Positions 61,545-64,000 of a stretch of 64,000 nucleotides of DNA are shown one piece after another. The stretch is from Brachybacterium endophyticum. GTDB lineage: Bacteria > Actinomycetota > Actinomycetes > Actinomycetales > Dermabacteraceae. Position 1 is the first letter of the stretch, and each line of letters begins with the position of its first letter. Position numbers and translations under genes: made by a program. A model generated the notes under the pieces. It was not told the origin of the DNA, did no database searches, and saw only the letters and a program-made list of their open reading frames with translations. The stretch is from assembly GCF_003130585.1 (NCBI RefSeq), contig NZ_QFKX01000006.1, positions 62,001-126,000 on the forward strand. The letters are read 5' to 3'.

Positions 61545-62996
61545 ATGTCACCGGCGCCATCAGTCAGCTATTCCATCACCATCCGCCTCGAGTTCGCGGC
61601 CCACTCCGCAGCGGTCAGCGACATCACCGGTCGCATCGAGGAGCATCGCGCGCTGGTCACCGCGCTCGACGTCTCCGCGTCGGGCCCCGAGCGGATGCGC
61701 GCGGACCTCACCGTCCTCACCGCCGACAACGACCACGCGATGGAGGTCGTCGACGCCCTGCGCGACATCCCGGGCGTCGAGCTCGGGAAGGTCTCGGACC
61801 GCACCTTCCTCGCCCACCTCGGCGGAAAGCTCACGGTCGAGTCGAAGGTACCGATCCGCCACCGCGACGACCTCTCGATGGTCTACACCCCCGGCGTCGC
61901 CCGCGTCGTCAAGGCGATCGCCGAGCACCCCGAGGACGCACGCAGCCTGACCATCAAGCGCAACACCGTCGCGGTCGTCTCCGACGGCTCGGCGATCCTG
62001 GGCCTGGGCGACCTGGGCCCCCTCGCCGCCATGCCCGTCATGGAGGGCAAGGCCGCGCTGTTCAAGCGCTTCGCCGACATCGACGCCTTCCCGATCTGCC
62101 TGGACGCCCACTCGGTCGAGGAGATCGTCTCCCACGTCAAGGCGATCGCCCCCGTCTTCGCCGGCATCAACCTCGAGGACATCTCCGCCCCGCGCTGCTT
62201 CGAGATCGAGGACCGTCTGCGCAAGGAGCTGGACATTCCCGTCTTCCACGACGACCAGCACGGCACCGCGATCGTCGTCGTCGCCGCGCTGCGCAACGCC
62301 CTGCGCGTGGTCGGCAAGGAGATCGAGAAGGTGCGGATCGTGCTCTCGGGGGCGGGAGCGGCAGGGACCGCCATCCTGCGTCTGCTGCGCGCCGCCGGCG
62401 CCCGCGACGTCGTGGTCACCGACATCGACGGCATCGTCCACGAGGGGCGCGAGAATCTCGAGGGCCGTCTGCCCTGGATCGCGGAGGTCACGAACCCCCG
62501 CGGCCTCACCGGGACCCTGAGCGATGCGATCCAGGGAGCCGACGTCTTCATCGGCGTGAGCGCCGGGAACATCCTCAGCGCGCAGGACGTCGAGAGCATG
62601 GCCGAGCGCTCGATCGTCTTTGCGATGGCCAACCCCACCCCGGAGATCGATCCGGCCGAGGCGGCGAAGCACGCCGAGGTCGTGGCGACCGGACGCAGCG
62701 ACTTCGCCAACCAGATCAACAACGTGCTCGCCTTCCCCGGCGTCTTCCGCGGGCTGCTGGACGCCCGTGCCACCAACGTCACCGACCGCATGCTGCTGGC
62801 GGCCTCGAAGGCCCTGGCCGACGTCGTGACCGCGGACGAGCTGAACCCGACCTACATCGTGCCCAGCGTCTTCAACGAGGGCGTGACCAAGGCGGTCGCC
62901 TCGGCGGTCGAACACGTGGCCCGCGAGGAGGCCGGCACGGTCGACACCATCACCGGGGCCATCCCGGCCGTCTACGCCGAGCAGATCCACCTCTGA
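61545..62996 (+). CDS. NAD(P)-dependent malic enzyme with N-terminal ACT domain
   Basis: A 483-residue oxidative decarboxylase of malate to pyruvate. Residues about 8 to 85 look like an ACT domain (SYSITIRLEFAAHSAAVSDI, ending GVELGKVSD), and the catalytic core has LSMVYTPGVARVVKAIAEHP, the Lys in TIKRNTVAVVSDGSAI, VFHDDQHGTAIVVVAAL and the NAD motif VLSGAGAAGTAILRLL. The ACT domain suggests allosteric control. ATG 61545 follows a -10 element. Confidence 0.93.
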   Translation: MSPAPSVSYSITIRLEFAAHSAAVSDITGRIEEHRALVTALDVSASGPERMRADLTVLTADNDHAMEVVDALRDIPGVELGKVSDRTFLAHLGGKLTVESKVPIRHRDDLSMVYTPGVARVVKAIAEHPEDARSLTIKRNTVAVVSDGSAILGLGDLGPLAAMPVMEGKAALFKRFADIDAFPICLDAHSVEEIVSHVKAIAPVFAGINLEDISAPRCFEIEDRLRKELDIPVFHDDQHGTAIVVVAALRNALRVVGKEIEKVRIVLSGAGAAGTAILRLLRAAGARDVVVTDIDGIVHEGRENLEGRLPWIAEVTNPRGLTGTLSDAIQGADVFIGVSAGNILSAQDVESMAERSIVFAMANPTPEIDPAEAAKHAEVVATGRSDFANQINNVLAFPGVFRGLLDARATNVTDRMLLAASKALADVVTADELNPTYIVPSVFNEGVTKAVASAVEHVAREEAGTVDTITGAIPAVYAEQIHL

Positions 62997-63095
62997 GGCG
63001 GCGGGTCGTCCGGGGCGTGAGCTCCTGAGGATCGGCCGCACGACGTGCCCGTCGTGCGGCCGGAGACCCGTGAAAAGGGAAATTCCGCGTAACTG

Positions 63096-63124
63096 CTGAC
63101 GTATCGAGGGAACTTCACTACTCT
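63096..63124 (+). promoter_or_regulatory. Promoter of the NamZ-like gene
   Basis: CTGACG (63096 to 63101) and TACTCT (63119 to 63124) are 17 bases apart; the ATG at 63131 is 6 bases downstream, again leaderless-type spacing. Confidence 0.45.
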
Positions 63125-63130
63125 CGAGGA

Positions 63131-64000
63131 ATGTTCCCCGGGTCACAGCCGCTGAGCGGTCTCGACGTCCTCGTCGCCGACCCGGGCCTGCTGGGGTTCC
63201 GGCGACCGGGGCTGCTGACGAACCACGCGGCCGTGACCGCCGGTCTCGCGCGAGGCGTGGACGCGCTGGTGGCCGCCGGGATCACGCCCCACTGCCTGAT
63301 CGCTCCCGAGCACGGGTACTGGGGCAGCGAGCAGGCGGGTGAGGGCGGCGGCGAGACGCGGGACGCCCGCACCGGCATCCCGGTGCTCTCCTCCTACGGT
63401 GTGCACGGGGCGGCGCTCGTGCAGCTGCTCGCCGACAGCGGGATCGACGGGCTCCTCGTCGACCTCCAGGACATCGGCTGCCGCTTCTTCACCTACCCGT
63501 GGTCGATGGTCGATGCGATGGCGGCCTGCGCCGAGCTCGACCTGCCGGTGCACGTGCTGGACAGGCCGGCCCCGCTCGCGATGCGCCCTCTGGGACCGGG
63601 GACGGACGAACGCTGCGCGAGCTTCGTCGGACGGATGGACATCCCCCTGCGTCACGGCGGCCGCCTCGGCGACATCGCCCGCCACGCCGCCGCCCACCAC
63701 CTCGAGCGGTCCCTGGACCTGACGGTCACCGCCGCGCCCGGCGCGGACGGCAGCGCACCGTGGGTGCCGCCGTCGCCGAACATGCCCACCCCCACGACGC
63801 TCGCCCTCTATCCCGGCACCGGGCTCGTGGAGGGCTGCACCTGGAGCGAGGGTCGCGGGACCACGCTGCCCTTCGAGGTCCTCGGCGCGCCCTGGGCCGA
63901 CCATCGTCTGGCCGACGCGCTGCGCGGCGCCGGGATGCCCGGTCTCGAGGTGCGCGAGCTCGAGGTGCGCGCGACGCACGGGGTCTTCGCGGACGAGGCC
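63131..64000 (+). CDS. Exo-beta-N-acetylmuramidase NamZ-like (DUF1343), partial
   Basis: The N-terminal 290 residues of a DUF1343 protein; the end lies beyond the window. APEHGYWGSEQAGEG, VDLQDIGCRFFTYPWSMVDA and the PVHVLDRPAP stretch, followed by PSPNMPTPTTLALYPGTGLV and EGRGTTLPFEVLGAPW, are the family blocks. Members cleave N-acetylmuramic acid from peptidoglycan fragments in cell-wall recycling. No export signal is evident. Confidence 0.85.
   Translation, partial: MFPGSQPLSGLDVLVADPGLLGFRRPGLLTNHAAVTAGLARGVDALVAAGITPHCLIAPEHGYWGSEQAGEGGGETRDARTGIPVLSSYGVHGAALVQLLADSGIDGLLVDLQDIGCRFFTYPWSMVDAMAACAELDLPVHVLDRPAPLAMRPLGPGTDERCASFVGRMDIPLRHGGRLGDIARHAAAHHLERSLDLTVTAAPGADGSAPWVPPSPNMPTPTTLALYPGTGLVEGCTWSEGRGTTLPFEVLGAPWADHRLADALRGAGMPGLEVRELEVRATHGVFADEA

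Overview
The window is high-GC actinobacterial DNA. A conserved run of prfB, ftsE, ftsX, an M23 peptidase, smpB and ssrA, Tad-type pilus genes, frequent GTG starts and likely leaderless transcripts all point to Micrococcales, and a Brachybacterium-like host (Dermabacteraceae) fits best. The genus is inference.

Region 1 (1 to about 30.4 kb) is most of a siphovirus-type prophage whose left end lies outside the window. Almost all its lytic genes are on the minus strand. Read in that direction they are: an early/replication operon (25.6 to 16.7 kb: XRE regulator, small proteins, Cas4-like nuclease, putative ssDNA-binding protein, zinc-ribbon proteins, Prim-Pol/RepA-type primase-helicase, SNF2 helicase, Holliday-junction-type nuclease); then a packaging and morphogenesis operon (15.6 to 1 kb: HNH endonuclease, small and large terminase, portal, MuF-like protein, scaffold, HK97 capsid, head-tail connectors, tail tube, G/GT tail chaperones with a canonical -1 slip site, tape measure, tail tip). 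No lysis genes are visible; they probably lie to the left. Most adjacent genes overlap by 1 to 4 bases (ATGA, GTGA, TGATG).

Region 2 (25.9 to 30.4 kb) is the immunity region. The early operon starts from a promoter whose spacer contains a GTGTCCAC repeat; further copies lie in the divergent control region. Rightward it encodes a repressor-like HTH protein, then two genes whose order, overlap and topology match lambda RexA/RexB (a cytoplasmic protein plus a four-helix membrane protein), an ImmA-like HExxH protein and a large serine integrase. The Rex-like pair is the best candidate in the window for a little-described prophage-exclusion system.

Region 3 (30.4 to 34.6 kb) is an accessory stretch of mixed origin: a zinc-rich protein with two endonuclease VII domains, a small membrane protein, the orphan C-terminal nuclease half of an unrelated large terminase (remnant of a second phage), and an overlapping pair made of a membrane-anchored GAF-like protein and a Panacea (DUF4065) protein, arranged like a toxin-antitoxin operon. 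A short in-frame remnant just before the Tad genes may be the 3' end of a disrupted host gene.

Region 4 (34.6 to 64 kb) is host chromosome: TadE/TadE/TadG-like pilus proteins; glycerate kinase; prfB; ftsEX with its M23 amidase activator or hydrolase; smpB and tmRNA; a GH3 beta-glycosidase; a SulP transporter; two MFS transporters; a phosphotransferase gene with an apparent 1-base frameshift; kbl and tdh (threonine to glycine); a DUF4862 protein; HrpA helicase; a secreted lysozyme-like protein; an ACT-domain malic enzyme; and the start of a NamZ-like (DUF1343) muramidase.
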